From: an uncultured Tateyamaria sp.
GTDB taxonomy: Bacteria > Pseudomonadota > Alphaproteobacteria > Rhodobacterales > Rhodobacteraceae
NCBI RefSeq assembly: GCF_947503045.1
Contig: NZ_CANNCF010000001.1
Coordinates: 1,426,001 to 1,490,000, forward strand
DNA length: 64,000 nt
Direction: 5' to 3'
In this document: positions 35,454 to 45,360 of the stretch, one piece after another
Layout of the letters: each line of letters opens with the position of its first letter
Position numbering within the stretch: the first letter of the stretch is position 1
The notes under the pieces: generated by a model
What the model was told of the DNA's origin: nothing
Database searches by the model: none
Seen by the model: the letters and a program-made list of their open reading frames with translations, nothing else
Position numbers and translations under genes: made by a program

Positions 35454-37196
35454 ATGAACCTGTTTGCCGATATCCGTGCCCTTGTGCTGTCCAACCTCGC
35501 CGCCATGGTCGAGGCCGGGGACCTGCCCGAGGGGCTGGCCTTTGACAACGTGACCGTTGAGCCGCCGCGCGATGCGGCACATGGGGATATGGCGACCAAC
35601 GCGGCGATGGTGCTGGCCAAGCCTGCGGGCCTCAAACCCCGCGACATTGCCGAGACGCTGGCGGCACGGCTCACCAACGATCCGCGCATCACCAGCGCCG
35701 AGGTTGCAGGCCCCGGCTTCCTGAACCTGCGGCTGGCGCCGGGCGAATGGCAGCGCGTTGTGGCGGCCGTTTTGGGTGCGGGCAATGGTTTTGGCCGTTC
35801 TGACATGGGTGCGGGCAAGAAGGTGAACGTCGAATATGTTTCGGCCAACCCGACGGGGCCGCTGCATGTGGGCCACACGCGCGGTGCGGTCTTTGGCGAT
35901 GCGCTGGCCTCGCTGCTGGATTTCGCAGGCTTTGAAGTCACGCGCGAATATTACATCAACGATGGCGGCGCGCAGGTCGATGTGCTCGCCCGGTCTGTTT
36001 ACCTGCGTTATCTCGAAGCGCACGGGCAAGAGGTTGCCTTTCCCGACGGAACCTATCCCGGTGACTATCTGGTCGCCGTGGGCGAGGCGCTGAAGGCCAA
36101 GGTGGGTGACGCCTTTGTCGATAAGGGCGAACAGTTCTGGCTGGCCGAGGTGCGCGATTTCGCCACAGAGGCCATGATGGACCTGATCCGCGCCGATCTC
36201 GCAGCACTCGGGGTCGAGATGGACCTGTTTTACTCCGAAAAGTCGCTCTACGGCACTGGCCGGATCGAGGCGGCGATCGAGGATCTGAAATCCAAGGGCC
36301 TGATCTATGAGGGCACGCTTGAGCCGCCCAAGGGCAAGGTGCCCGAGAACTGGGAAGCGCGTGAACAGACGCTGTTCAAATCCACCGAACATGGCGACGA
36401 TGTGGATCGCCCGGTGATGAAATCGGATGGCGGCTGGACCTATTTCGCGCCCGACATCGCCTATCACTATGACAAGGTGCAACGCGGCTATGATGCGCTG
36501 ATCGACGTGTTCGGGGCCGATCACGGTGGCTATGTCAAACGGATGAAGGCCGCCGTCAGCGCGCTGTCCGGGGGCACCGTGCCGCTCGACATCAAGCTGT
36601 GCCAGCTCGTCAAACTCTACAAGAACGGCGAACCGTTCAAGATGTCCAAGCGGGCAGGGACCTTTGTGACCTTGCGCGATGTGGTGGATCAGGTCGGCGC
36701 GGACGTCACCCGCTTTCACATGCTGACGCGCAAGAACGACGCGCCGCTCGATTTCGATTTCGACAAGGTGCTGGAACAGAGCCGCGACAACCCTGTGTTT
36801 TACGTTCAATACGCCCATGCGCGGGTGGCATCCGTGCTGCGCAAGGCGGTCGAGGCGGGCGTGGCCGTGGATGACGCGACACTGGCGGCGGCGGACCTTT
36901 CGCTGCTTGATCACGAGGCGGAACTGGCGCTGGCGGGCAAGCTGGCCGAATGGCCCCGCATGGTCGAAACCGCCGCGCGCAGCAATGAACCCCACCGGGT
37001 GGCCTTCTACCTCAATGATCTTGCCAGCACCTTCCATGGCCTCTGGAACCGGGGCAACGACGTGCCGGGTTTGCGCTTTGTGCAGGACGATGCAGGCACC
37101 ACGCAGGCAAAAATCGCGCTTGCACGCGCCTGCGGCGTTGTAATTGCGGCAGGCCTTGGTATTCTCGGCGTGAAGCCAGCCGAAGAGCTGCGTTAA
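35454..37196 (+). CDS. argS: Arginyl-tRNA synthetase
   Basis: The 580-aa class I enzyme starts at [11 protein letters not shown]. It has the N-terminal Add1 domain, the HVGHTRG signature (HIGH) preceded by [12 protein letters not shown], a MSKRAG motif in the KMSKS position and a C-terminal DALR anticodon-binding domain. It charges tRNA-Arg. An open frame extends 327 bp further 5' but lacks homology. The SPOR-domain gene follows after 111 bp. Confidence 0.94.
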   Translation: MNLFADIRALVLSNLAAMVEAGDLPEGLAFDNVTVEPPRDAAHGDMATNAAMVLAKPAGLKPRDIAETLAARLTNDPRITSAEVAGPGFLNLRLAPGEWQRVVAAVLGAGNGFGRSDMGAGKKVNVEYVSANPTGPLHVGHTRGAVFGDALASLLDFAGFEVTREYYINDGGAQVDVLARSVYLRYLEAHGQEVAFPDGTYPGDYLVAVGEALKAKVGDAFVDKGEQFWLAEVRDFATEAMMDLIRADLAALGVEMDLFYSEKSLYGTGRIEAAIEDLKSKGLIYEGTLEPPKGKVPENWEAREQTLFKSTEHGDDVDRPVMKSDGGWTYFAPDIAYHYDKVQRGYDALIDVFGADHGGYVKRMKAAVSALSGGTVPLDIKLCQLVKLYKNGEPFKMSKRAGTFVTLRDVVDQVGADVTRFHMLTRKNDAPLDFDFDKVLEQSRDNPVFYVQYAHARVASVLRKAVEAGVAVDDATLAAADLSLLDHEAELALAGKLAEWPRMVETAARSNEPHRVAFYLNDLASTFHGLWNRGNDVPGLRFVQDDAGTTQAKIALARACGVVIAAGLGILGVKPAEELR

Positions 37197-37307
37197 GCCC
37201 ACCAAACGGGCAACACAGGCACGATTCCCAAACGCACCCGGGCCACGGGCGCACCACAATCAGATGATCTGCGCCGGCACGTATCGGCGCGGACGCATGA
37301 GGCAAAG

Positions 37308-38282
37308 ATGGCAGATATGCACTATACCCACAATATGGGTCATGTGGGGTATGCGACCCCCGAGACGACTTCAACTCCGCCCTCCAACCGGTTCAAAAAT
37401 ATGGCAAACCTGACCGGAGCCATGACGTCGCTGGCCTTGATTGCAGGGGTTGCGGTCTGGGGCTATCAGCTGATCGTGCGGGACGTCTCTGGCATTCCGG
37501 TCGTGCGGGCCACCGAAGGCGAAATGCGCATCCGCCCCGAAGAACCCGGCGGTCAGCTGGCCCAGAACACCGGCCTTGCCGTGAACGAAGTGGCCGCCGC
37601 TGGCGAGGCGACCGGCCCTGTCGACAGCGTCACGCTGGCCCCCCGACCCGTCGATCTGTTGGAAGAAGATCAGCCGATCCCTGCCGAAACGGTGGCACCT
37701 GTGCAACAACCCGCCCCTCTGGACGTGGCCGCGAGCTTCGAGGCGACGCCCATCGACGTCTCTGCCGTGCTGCAGGACGGCGAAGTGGATGAGATCGTGC
37801 GCCAGTTGACCCAAGGGGTCACCGCCATCGACTCACCCGCCGATGAAACCACGCCTGTGCTGGCCAGTATCTCGATTCCCGAGGTTGAGGCCGCCCCCGT
37901 TGTGACCGGCCCGGGCCCCAAGCAATCCAGCCGCCCGCAACTGCGCCCGCGCACTGCCCCGGCGGTTGTTGTCCCCGCATCGGCCCCGGCCCCCGAAACG
38001 GTCAAGGATATTGATGCCGGATCGATTCCCGCAGGCACCCGCCTTGTCCAGCTTGGCGCCTTTGATACGCCCGAAATCGCGCGCGCCCAGTGGGACAAGA
38101 TGCAGGGCAGGTTCGGCGACTACCTGAAAGGCAAGGACCGCATCGTGCAAACCGCGGAAAGCGGCGGGCGCACGTTCTACCGTCTGCGCGCACACGGGTT
38201 CAGCGACCTCAGCGACGCGCGCCGGTTCTGCTCGGCCCTTGTGGCCGAAGGGGCCGACTGTATCCCGGTTGTGACGCGGTGA
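37308..38282 (+). CDS. SPOR domain protein
   Basis: The 324-aa protein has one transmembrane segment (residues ~38-57), a long Pro/Ala/Glu-rich periplasmic linker (~75-235) and a C-terminal SPOR domain (~245-322, with TRLVQLGAFDTPEIARAQW). SPOR domains bind denuded glycan at the division septum, so it probably acts in cell division. It overlaps the nagZ start by 4 bp (GTGA), which ties it to peptidoglycan recycling. Confidence 0.88.
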   Translation: MADMHYTHNMGHVGYATPETTSTPPSNRFKNMANLTGAMTSLALIAGVAVWGYQLIVRDVSGIPVVRATEGEMRIRPEEPGGQLAQNTGLAVNEVAAAGEATGPVDSVTLAPRPVDLLEEDQPIPAETVAPVQQPAPLDVAASFEATPIDVSAVLQDGEVDEIVRQLTQGVTAIDSPADETTPVLASISIPEVEAAPVVTGPGPKQSSRPQLRPRTAPAVVVPASAPAPETVKDIDAGSIPAGTRLVQLGAFDTPEIARAQWDKMQGRFGDYLKGKDRIVQTAESGGRTFYRLRAHGFSDLSDARRFCSALVAEGADCIPVVTR

Positions 38283-39283
38283 CATTTGGCGCCACGATCC
38301 TCGACGCGGACGGCCTGCGGCTGAGCAAGGATGAGGCCGCGTTCTTTCGCGAGGCAGACCCATTCGGGTTCATCCTGTTTGCCCGCAATATCGACACACC
38401 TGATCAGGTCTATGGCTTATGTTCCGAATTCCGCGAAGCGGTGGGGCGCGAGGCCCCAATCACCATCGATCAGGAAGGTGGACGGGTGCAGCGCCTGCGC
38501 GGGCCCACGTGGACGGATTGGGCGCCGCCGCTGGACTTCATTCGAGCCGCCGGGGATGCGGCGGAACGCGCAATGTATTTGCGTTACAGATATATAGCGC
38601 ACGAACTTAAAGCGCTAACCATCGACAGCAACTGTGCCCCGATGGTCGATCTGATCGTGAAAGAGACCCACACATTCTTGCGCAACCGTTGCTATGGGAC
38701 GTCGCCGGGCGATGTCGCCGCCCTTGGGCGCGCGGCCGCTGACGGTATGCTGGATGGAGGTGTCTTGCCCGTGCTCAAGCACATCCCCGGCCACGGGCGC
38801 ACGGACCTTGACAGCCACTTCGATCTGCCCCGCGTCGGCACCGACCTTGATGAGCTGAAAGAGACCGATTTCGCGCCCTTCCGCGCGCTGAACGATCTGC
38901 CAATGGGGATGACCGCGCATGTGGTCTATGACGATGTGGATGATGCGCCGGCAACGCTGTCGCGCGATATGATGCAGCTGGTGCGGGACGAGATCGGCTT
39001 TGACGGGCTGATCATGACCGATGATATCGGGATGAAAGCGTTGAGCGGTACGGTCCCGCAGAACGCACGCGGTGCGCTGGATGCGGGCTGTGACGTGGTG
39101 TTGCACTGCAATGCCCCGCTGAAGGACCGCATCGCCTGCGCCAATGCCGCTGGGCAAATGACCGCAGCGGCCCAAACCCGCGCCGAGGCGGCATTGGCCG
39201 CGCGTCGCACCCCTGATGACATTGACATTGCCGAGCTGACAGCGGAACTTGAGACGCTGTTGAGCGGGCGACCATATGGCTGA
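38279..39283 (+). CDS. nagZ: Beta-N-acetylhexosaminidase NagZ (GH3)
   Basis: The GTG start at 38279 overlaps the SPOR stop. The 334-aa enzyme has the GH3 motifs ITIDQEGGRVQRL, KHIPGHGRTDLDSH with the catalytic His/Asp loop, and MTDDIGM with the nucleophile Asp. It removes GlcNAc from muropeptides in the cytoplasm. ScpA starts 8 bp inside its 3' end. Confidence 0.92.
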   Translation: MTFGATILDADGLRLSKDEAAFFREADPFGFILFARNIDTPDQVYGLCSEFREAVGREAPITIDQEGGRVQRLRGPTWTDWAPPLDFIRAAGDAAERAMYLRYRYIAHELKALTIDSNCAPMVDLIVKETHTFLRNRCYGTSPGDVAALGRAAADGMLDGGVLPVLKHIPGHGRTDLDSHFDLPRVGTDLDELKETDFAPFRALNDLPMGMTAHVVYDDVDDAPATLSRDMMQLVRDEIGFDGLIMTDDIGMKALSGTVPQNARGALDAGCDVVLHCNAPLKDRIACANAAGQMTAAAQTRAEAALAARRTPDDIDIAELTAELETLLSGRPYG

Positions 39284-40079
39284 CGACACATTCGAAGAAG
39301 ACACGATGTCCGTGGCCGACCGCCTTGCGGCGGAGGCGTTGATCATCGACGTCGACGGCTATGAAGGGCCGCTCGATCTGCTGCTGACGCTCAGCCGCAC
39401 CCAAAAGGTCGACCTGCGCAAGATTTCCGTGTTGCAACTCGCCCGCCAATACCTTGCTTTTGTTGAGAAAGCCAAGGCGCTGAGGCTGGAACTGGCTGCC
39501 GACTATCTTGTGATGGCGGCCTGGCTCGCCTTTCTTAAATCGCGTCTGCTGCTGCCGCCTGATCCGGCCGAAGACGGGCCATCCGGCGAGGAACTGGCCG
39601 CCCATCTTGCCTTTCAGCTCGAACGCTTGCAGGCCATGCGCGATGCGGCTGCCAAACTGATGGCGCGCGACCGGCTGGGGCGCGATTTCTTTGCCCGTGG
39701 GCAATCCGAAATGGTGACGCGGGTGCGCAAGGTGACCTATTCCGCGACCCTGCTTGATCTGATGCAGGGCTATGCCCGCATCCGCACCCGCGACGAATTC
39801 CGCCCCTTCATCATGGACCGCGACGCGGTGTTCACGATGGAACAGGCGCTGGAACGGATGCGCGGGCTGATCGGCTATGCAGGTGAGTGGACCGACATCC
39901 TGTCCTATCTGCCCGAGGGGTGGGAGATGGACCCGGGCAAGCGCCGTTCGGCCACCGCCGCGACCTTTGCCGCCAGCCTCGAACTGGTCAAGGAAGGCCA
40001 TCTGGAGATCAGACAATCCGAAAACTTCGCGCCCATCCAGCTGCGCAAACGAGATGAGCCCCGTGACAGAACAAGTTGA
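39276..40079 (+). CDS. scpA: Segregation and condensation protein A
   Basis: The 267-aa kleisin subunit of the SMC-ScpAB complex has YEGPLDLLLTLSRTQKVDLRKI near its start, the family signature, and a winged-helix C-terminus. It bridges SMC heads in chromosome segregation. It overlaps nagZ by 8 bp and scpB by 26 bp. Confidence 0.9.
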   Translation: MADDTFEEDTMSVADRLAAEALIIDVDGYEGPLDLLLTLSRTQKVDLRKISVLQLARQYLAFVEKAKALRLELAADYLVMAAWLAFLKSRLLLPPDPAEDGPSGEELAAHLAFQLERLQAMRDAAAKLMARDRLGRDFFARGQSEMVTRVRKVTYSATLLDLMQGYARIRTRDEFRPFIMDRDAVFTMEQALERMRGLIGYAGEWTDILSYLPEGWEMDPGKRRSATAATFAASLELVKEGHLEIRQSENFAPIQLRKRDEPRDRTS

Positions 40080-40719
40080 AGAAAAAGAAGAAAGCCTGTT
40101 CGAGGCTCCTCCAATGGCGGAACAGGAACGGATGGTCGAGGCGATCCTCTTTGCCACTGCCGAACCGATCACAGTGCGCGAGCTGGAATCGCGCATGCCG
40201 CATGGCTGTGACCCTGCCGAGGCGTTGGTTTACCTGCGCAAACGCTATGAGGGGCGCGGTGTGCAGGTGATGAAGATCGGTGATGCCTGGGCGATCCGCA
40301 CGGCTGCTGACCTTGGGTTCCTGATGCAGAAAGAGACGGTCGAGACCCGCAAACTGTCCCGCGCCGCCATCGAAACCCTCGCCATCATCGCCTATCACCA
40401 GCCCGTCACCCGCGCCGAGATCGAGGAAATTCGCGGTGTGAGTGTCAGCCGGGGCACCGTTGATCAACTGCTGGAGCTGGAATGGATCCGCTTTGGGCGG
40501 CGCAAGATGACACCGGGGCGGCCAGTGACTTTTGTCGTGACCCAATCTTTCCTCGATCACTTTGGCCTTGAAAATGCCCGTGATTTGCCGGGCCTCAAGG
40601 AATTGCGCGCAGCGGGCCTGCTGGAAAACCGGCCCGCGCCGGGCCTGTCCCTTGGCAGCGAAAGCGAGGATGAGGACGAGGAAGAGGCCGAAGGTCAGAC
40701 CGAGCTTTTTGAAGACTGA
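40054..40719 (+). CDS. scpB: Segregation and condensation protein B
   Basis: The 221-aa protein has two winged helices with VEAILFATAEPITVREL and LAIIAYHQPVTRAEIEEIRG, diagnostic of ScpB, and an acidic C-terminal tail (EDEDEEEAEG). The start at 40054 lies within scpA, so translation is coupled. It completes the SMC-ScpAB condensin. Confidence 0.9.
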   Translation: MSPVTEQVEEKEESLFEAPPMAEQERMVEAILFATAEPITVRELESRMPHGCDPAEALVYLRKRYEGRGVQVMKIGDAWAIRTAADLGFLMQKETVETRKLSRAAIETLAIIAYHQPVTRAEIEEIRGVSVSRGTVDQLLELEWIRFGRRKMTPGRPVTFVVTQSFLDHFGLENARDLPGLKELRAAGLLENRPAPGLSLGSESEDEDEEEAEGQTELFED

Positions 40720-40780
40720 CCTGAAAATCGCCGTATTTTACCTTATATTGCGCTGAAACCATCAGGCAGGAGCAGTCCTT

Positions 40781-41044
40781 ATGAATGGCAGTCAGATCCT
40801 CAACATGATCATCCGCACGATCATGCGCAAAGCAATCAATGGCGGCATCAATGCCGGAATGAAACGCATGTCTGGCGGGGGTGCCAAGCAACCGCCACCG
40901 CGCCCGCAGCCCGAAGCTGCCTATACGCCACCCCCTGAGCCCCAGGCGCCCGCCAAAGAGCTCGGCCCGCACGAGGCCAAGATACAGCGCAAACTGGCCG
41001 CCAAACGCGCCGCCCGTGCGGCAGAGCGGGAAAGTCGCGGATAG
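40781..41044 (+). CDS. Small hypothetical protein
   Basis: The 87-aa protein starts with an amphipathic helix (MNGSQILNMIIRTIMRKAINGGINAG), then a Pro-rich middle and a basic Ala/Arg/Lys helix. CAGGAG precedes the ATG. It follows scpB by 61 bp. No family is recognised; the N-terminal helix could touch membrane. Confidence 0.6.
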   Translation: MNGSQILNMIIRTIMRKAINGGINAGMKRMSGGGAKQPPPRPQPEAAYTPPPEPQAPAKELGPHEAKIQRKLAAKRAARAAERESRG

Positions 41045-41226
41045 GGGTCAGGAAATCCACCGTTGATCGCGCATAAGTAGTGCCCTAGCGTAAACCCATT
41101 GATTGAAGCGGTTTGGGAAAAGCTTGAGAAATCAATTGTCACTGAAAGCGTTTGAGCCAAATTCGACAGGCCGCGACGCCGTGATGCAGCAATGTCCCAA
41201 GGCGCCATAGGATGGGAAATTGGGCC

Positions 41227-42471
41227 ATGGCTGATCCGAAACTCGCTATTCGCGCGTCATCTGTGTCGCTGGGGATCACCGTTATCCTGCTCTACGCAAT
41301 CTTTGTGTCGATGGTCACTTTTGGTTTCGGCACCTATATTTTCCGCACCACATGGCAGTCCAACCCGCCCATCGTCGTGGCCGATCAGGACGAGGCCGAG
41401 GTTGACACTGATATCGACAACAACGTCTTTCTGTTGCGCCGGGAAAAGGCGATTGAAAATGACAAGCTGCTGGTGGCCGCCGAAATCCGGGAGTTGCGCC
41501 AACAACTGGCTGACAATGAGGCGGCGGTCAAAGTCTCGTTCGGCCCTATAGCGCGCGAGCGTGAAGAGATGCGCCTGCTGGTCAATCGCACCATTCTTGA
41601 TCTTCAGGACTACCAATATGCGCTGGTGGGGCTCGACCGGTTGAAATACGAAACCGTGCTCAATGACAACTCGCTCCAGCCCTTTGCCAAGCTGACAGAG
41701 CTGTTTAGCGTGCTGGATGCCGGGGTCGAGACGGCCGATATGGATGAAGAGGCGCGTGCCGCATATCTCGACATGAGCAATGCAGCCAAGGTCGCGTTGC
41801 AAGAGGCGCTGAGTGATGTCGAGGCCGCCAACGCCGCCTCGCACAAGGTTCAGCAGGAAGGGCAGCTGATCTCGGACAATATCGCGGCCCGCACCGAGCG
41901 CATCCGCATGAATGACGAAAGCATTGCGGCCCTCAGACGTGTGTTGCCGCTGGAGTCCGTGATCCGCGCCCGGCTGTCATCGCTGTCGCTGGAAATACCG
42001 ATTGCGCCGGACCTGTTGCTGCGTCTGGTCAGCTTTCCCACGATTTTCCTGACGCTGATCGTGACCATCGCTTCCGGTGCGCTTGGCACGGTGGTCGCCT
42101 TTTCGCGCCGCTACTATTCGGCCAAAAGCTCAGAAGAGCTGACCCTGTCCCGCCTGTTTGTGAACGTGGGCGAGGGGATCGCGGCGGCCATCGCCATCTT
42201 CCTGTTTTCCGGGGCGGGCATGCTTGCGCTGACCCAGGGCGGCGGCGGGGCCGAGAACAATGTCGAACTCAGCCCGTATACGGTGGCGTTCATCGCCTTC
42301 CTGTCCGGGTTCATGGCCGAAGACGCCTTTGCCTCGATCCAGGCGGCCGGCAAACGTATATTCAAGACCGAAGAGCCAAACGGCAACACCAACGGCACGA
42401 CGACCAACCTGCCGGCCGTCATCCCCGAGGGCGAAGATCTGCCCGCCACGACCGCACCGCCGAGCAGCTAA
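41227..42471 (+). CDS. Coiled-coil membrane protein of unknown function
   Basis: The 414-aa protein from ATG 41227 has one N-terminal transmembrane segment (~residues 10-35), a long helical coiled-coil part (~55-245), two strong membrane segments (~265-290 and ~315-340) and a weaker hydrophobic stretch (~355-375), then a Thr/Pro-rich tail. An upstream ATG at 41212 is possible. The layout with a large coiled-coil loop between membrane segments recalls chemoreceptor-like or envelope scaffold proteins, but no signalling motif is found. It is convergent with dcd, ending 1 bp before its stop. Confidence 0.65.
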   Translation: MADPKLAIRASSVSLGITVILLYAIFVSMVTFGFGTYIFRTTWQSNPPIVVADQDEAEVDTDIDNNVFLLRREKAIENDKLLVAAEIRELRQQLADNEAAVKVSFGPIAREREEMRLLVNRTILDLQDYQYALVGLDRLKYETVLNDNSLQPFAKLTELFSVLDAGVETADMDEEARAAYLDMSNAAKVALQEALSDVEAANAASHKVQQEGQLISDNIAARTERIRMNDESIAALRRVLPLESVIRARLSSLSLEIPIAPDLLLRLVSFPTIFLTLIVTIASGALGTVVAFSRRYYSAKSSEELTLSRLFVNVGEGIAAAIAIFLFSGAGMLALTQGGGGAENNVELSPYTVAFIAFLSGFMAEDAFASIQAAGKRIFKTEEPNGNTNGTTTNLPAVIPEGEDLPATTAPPSS

Positions 42472-42472
42472 C

Positions 42473-43552
42473 TCAGGCGGGTGCGGCGAAGTGTTTGCTG
42501 AGTTTCAGGCCCTGACCCTGATAGTTCGACGCAATCCCCGACCCGTATAGCTGTGCGGGGCGCTCGGCCATGCGTTCATAGATCAACCGACCCACAATCT
42601 GCCCGTGTTCCAGCACAAAGGGCGCTTCGTGGCAGCGCACCTCAAGCACCCCGCGCGAGCCGAGCCCACCTGCAGCGTCATGGCCAAAGCCGGGATCGAA
42701 AAAGCCTGCGTAATGCACCCGAAACTCGCCGACCATCGCAAGGTAGGGCGCCATTTCGGCGGCATAGTCGGGCGGGATATGCACCGCCTCGCGGCTCACC
42801 AGAATATAGAATGCGCCGGGGTCGAGGATGATGTGCCCGTCGCTGGCATGCACCTCTTCCCAGAACTCGGCCGGGTTGTAATGCCCGATATTGTCCAGAT
42901 CGATGACGCCGGTATGCGGCTTGGCGCGGTAGCCGACAAGGGTTGACCCCGGCAGGCGTAGATCGACGGAAAAACCGAGGCCATCGTCGATCACCGCATC
43001 CCCGTCCACCAACGGCATCTGGCCATGCAGGGCATTGAGTTCATTGTCACTCAGCACCGCCTGACCCGCGCGAAAGCGGATCTGGTTCAGCCGCATGCCG
43101 GGGCGCACAAGGACAGAAAACGAGCGCGGGCAAATCTCGGCGTATAGAGGGCCGTCATAGCCCGGCACGATACGGTCAAACTCAGTGCCACCATCGCAGA
43201 TCGTGCGCGTGAGCAGATCAAGCCGCCCGGTCGAGCTTTTGGCATTGGCCACGGCCTGCACACCAGCGGGCAGGGACAGGCGCTCCATCAGGGGCACGAC
43301 ATAGACGCAGCCCTTTTCCAGCACGGCACCATCACTGAGGTCGACGCGGTGCATTTCGAACTCTACGAGCCGGTCCGAGACGCTGCGTCCGTGACCGGCC
43401 AGAAACGAGGCGCGCACGCGGTAGGCAACCTGCCCAAGGCGCAGATCAAGGCTGGCGGGCTGGATTTGCGCAGCCGTCACAGCCGGACGTGCAGAAATCT
43501 CGCCGCGCGCGATCATGTCCTTCAGCTGGCTGTCTGCAAGTACACCGGTCAT
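42473..43552 (-). CDS. dcd: dCTP deaminase, long two-domain form
   Basis: At 359 aa this is about twice the size of classical Dcd (~190 aa) and contains two dUTPase-like halves. The first has ANAKSSTGRLDLLTRTICDGG and the second VHYAGFFDPGFGH with EVRCHEAPFVLEHGQIVG. This long form is usual in alphaproteobacteria. It deaminates dCTP to dUTP for thymidylate synthesis. The window's dgt and nrdJ act on the same dNTP pools, though far apart. Confidence 0.85.
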   Translation of the reverse strand: MTGVLADSQLKDMIARGEISARPAVTAAQIQPASLDLRLGQVAYRVRASFLAGHGRSVSDRLVEFEMHRVDLSDGAVLEKGCVYVVPLMERLSLPAGVQAVANAKSSTGRLDLLTRTICDGGTEFDRIVPGYDGPLYAEICPRSFSVLVRPGMRLNQIRFRAGQAVLSDNELNALHGQMPLVDGDAVIDDGLGFSVDLRLPGSTLVGYRAKPHTGVIDLDNIGHYNPAEFWEEVHASDGHIILDPGAFYILVSREAVHIPPDYAAEMAPYLAMVGEFRVHYAGFFDPGFGHDAAGGLGSRGVLEVRCHEAPFVLEHGQIVGRLIYERMAERPAQLYGSGIASNYQGQGLKLSKHFAAPA

Positions 43553-43625
43553 CCTGTCCCTCCGGGGGTGTTGCTGATCAAAGCGGAGAGCAGGTGAGGC
43601 CCCGTAGCGCTGGGGCGGGTGTTGT

Positions 43626-43702
43626 TGGTCGGGCTAGCAGGACTCGAACCTGCGACCTTCCGTCCCCCAGACGGACGCGCTACCAGGCTGCGCCATAGCC
43701 CG
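43626..43702 (-). tRNA. tRNA-Pro(GGG)
   Basis: The 77-nt gene folds into a full cloverleaf. The acceptor stem is CGGGCTA/TAGCCCG and the D-stem GCGC/GCGC. The anticodon stem TCCGT/ACGGA holds loop CTGGGGG, giving anticodon GGG, and the T-arm is GCAGG-TTCGAGT-CCTGC. The discriminator A and CCA end are encoded. It lies between dcd and the MerR gene. Confidence 0.95.
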
Positions 43703-43769
43703 ACGTGAGGGGTGTCATACCCGATTTGTGCGTCGAGGCAAGGGTGAATGCGCACCGAATGCAGTCTCT

Positions 43770-44924
43770 TTATCGCGGATCGTGCCGGGCGCGGGCCATC
43801 TGGTCCCTGAGGGCGGTCAATTGGGCCACGAGCGGGCGCAAACCGTCGCGTTGGGCCGGGGTCAGACTACGCAACATGACGGCCTTGGTCAGAGCAGAGG
43901 GCGCGATGTCGTCTGACTCCAGATCAACGTCGTCAGGTGCGTCGACGATGCGTGGACGTGGCGTGGGTGCCGCGGCGACCTCGGGTTCCGGTGCGGGTTC
44001 GGGGACAGGGCTGCGCGAAAACATCGGCAGCGGCTCGTGCTCGGGCTCTGGTGCAGGTTCCGGTGCTGGCTCGGCTGCGGGGACGTCTTCGATTGGCTGT
44101 GCAGGAGCAGCTTCGAACTCAGGTTCTGGCGCTGCCTCTGCCACAGGTTCGGGCTCAGCCACAGGATCGGGTGCTGGGGCCGGGGGCATCTCTTGGACCG
44201 GCTCCGGCTCGGGGGCGCTGGCCTCCACCGGCTGCTGCACGGGTTCGGGGGGCGTTTGATCCGGTGCAGGCGTGTCTTCCCACATATCAACCGTCTCGGG
44301 TGGTTCCGTGGCGCTGAGCGGCTCGGCGGGGGCGTCTTCGGTGGGATCAGCCTGCGCAGGCGCGCTTTCTACGGGTACGAAATCGGAGGTCAGCGTGGGC
44401 ACATCCGGTTCGCGCGGCACGGGCGGGGCATCGAGGGATGGCGCAGGTTCTTCGGCGCGCATGAACGAGGGCAGGGCGCTTTTGGTCTCCAATGGGGCCG
44501 CGTCCGCTGCGTCGGCCTGTTTCTCAGGCTGCGGCGGGATCGGCGCGTGATCGATACCATCTGGTGCATCATCACCGCCCACCGAAAGGGCGATATCATC
44601 ACCGGCAGGCGCTGCCAGATCGCTGTCGAGCTTGGCTGTGGTGTCCTCATCCAGCGGCGGCGACAGGTCAGCCACATGGGCGACACCCTCTTCGCGCAGG
44701 ATCTTTTGCACGCCTTTGATGGTCAGCCCATCATCGTGCAGCAATTTGCGAATCCCGCCCAGCAGCAGCATGTCGGCAGGGCGGTAATAGCGCCGCCCGC
44801 CCGCGCGTTTGACCGGCTTGACCTGGGTGAACTTACTTTCCCAGAACCGCAGGACGTGGCTTTGAACGCCCAGCCAGTCGGCCACTTCGGAAATGGTGCG
44901 AAAGGCGTCAGCGGATTTTGCCAT
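43770..44924 (-). CDS. MerR-family regulator with long acidic Pro/Glu-rich tail
   Basis: The 384-aa protein begins with a MerR winged helix (residues ~8-80: [35 protein letters not shown]). The next ~220 residues are an Ala/Pro/Glu low-complexity region and the last ~60 form a short helical domain. MerR proteins of this position, directly after ihfA, are common in Rhodobacterales. The effector is unknown. The tail is far longer than in ligand-binding MerR members and is unlikely to bind a metal. Confidence 0.85.
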   Translation of the reverse strand: MAKSADAFRTISEVADWLGVQSHVLRFWESKFTQVKPVKRAGGRRYYRPADMLLLGGIRKLLHDDGLTIKGVQKILREEGVAHVADLSPPLDEDTTAKLDSDLAAPAGDDIALSVGGDDAPDGIDHAPIPPQPEKQADAADAAPLETKSALPSFMRAEEPAPSLDAPPVPREPDVPTLTSDFVPVESAPAQADPTEDAPAEPLSATEPPETVDMWEDTPAPDQTPPEPVQQPVEASAPEPEPVQEMPPAPAPDPVAEPEPVAEAAPEPEFEAAPAQPIEDVPAAEPAPEPAPEPEHEPLPMFSRSPVPEPAPEPEVAAAPTPRPRIVDAPDDVDLESDDIAPSALTKAVMLRSLTPAQRDGLRPLVAQLTALRDQMARARHDPR

Positions 44925-44930
44925 CTTCGC

Positions 44931-45233
44931 TTACGACTTGTTGCCGCTCGCGACGCGGTCTTTCATCAGATGAGAGGGGCGGAAGGTCAGAACCCTGCGC
45001 GGATTGATCGGCACTTCTTCGCCGGTCTTGGGGTTGCGGCCCACGCGGGCCGACTTGTCGCGCACCGAAAACGTGCCGAACGAGGAAATCTTGACCTGCT
45101 CGCCGCGCGCCAGCGCGTCGGACATGTGATCCAGCACACTTTCTACAAGCTGCGCACTTTCGTTACGCGACAACCCGACCTCGCGAAATACCGCTTCACT
45201 CAGGTCCATACGCGTCAGAGTCTTGTCAGTCAT
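44931..45233 (-). CDS. ihfA: Integration host factor subunit alpha
   Basis: The 100-aa HU/IHF-fold protein has [20 protein letters not shown] and [14 protein letters not shown], matching IhfA. With IhfB it bends DNA at promoters and recombination sites. An ATG 24 bp further 5' exists, but MTDKTLTR is the conserved start. It lies 6 bp before the MerR gene and 127 bp after fabH. Confidence 0.92.
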   Translation of the reverse strand: MTDKTLTRMDLSEAVFREVGLSRNESAQLVESVLDHMSDALARGEQVKISSFGTFSVRDKSARVGRNPKTGEEVPINPRRVLTFRPSHLMKDRVASGNKS

Positions 45234-45360
45234 AATCACTCCCCTTTGACAAACCATAAGTGGAGGGGAAATTCCGAGTCAATATCAATGGCTTGCGCAA
45301 AGGCGGGAATCTGCAACCAAAGCGGGTGTTTCTGCCAATTGCACGATAATGCGCAACAAC

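Noticed and set aside
35334-37259. 641-aa frame antisense to argS
   Set aside because: argS is unambiguous; the antisense frame is His/Arg-rich shadow coding.
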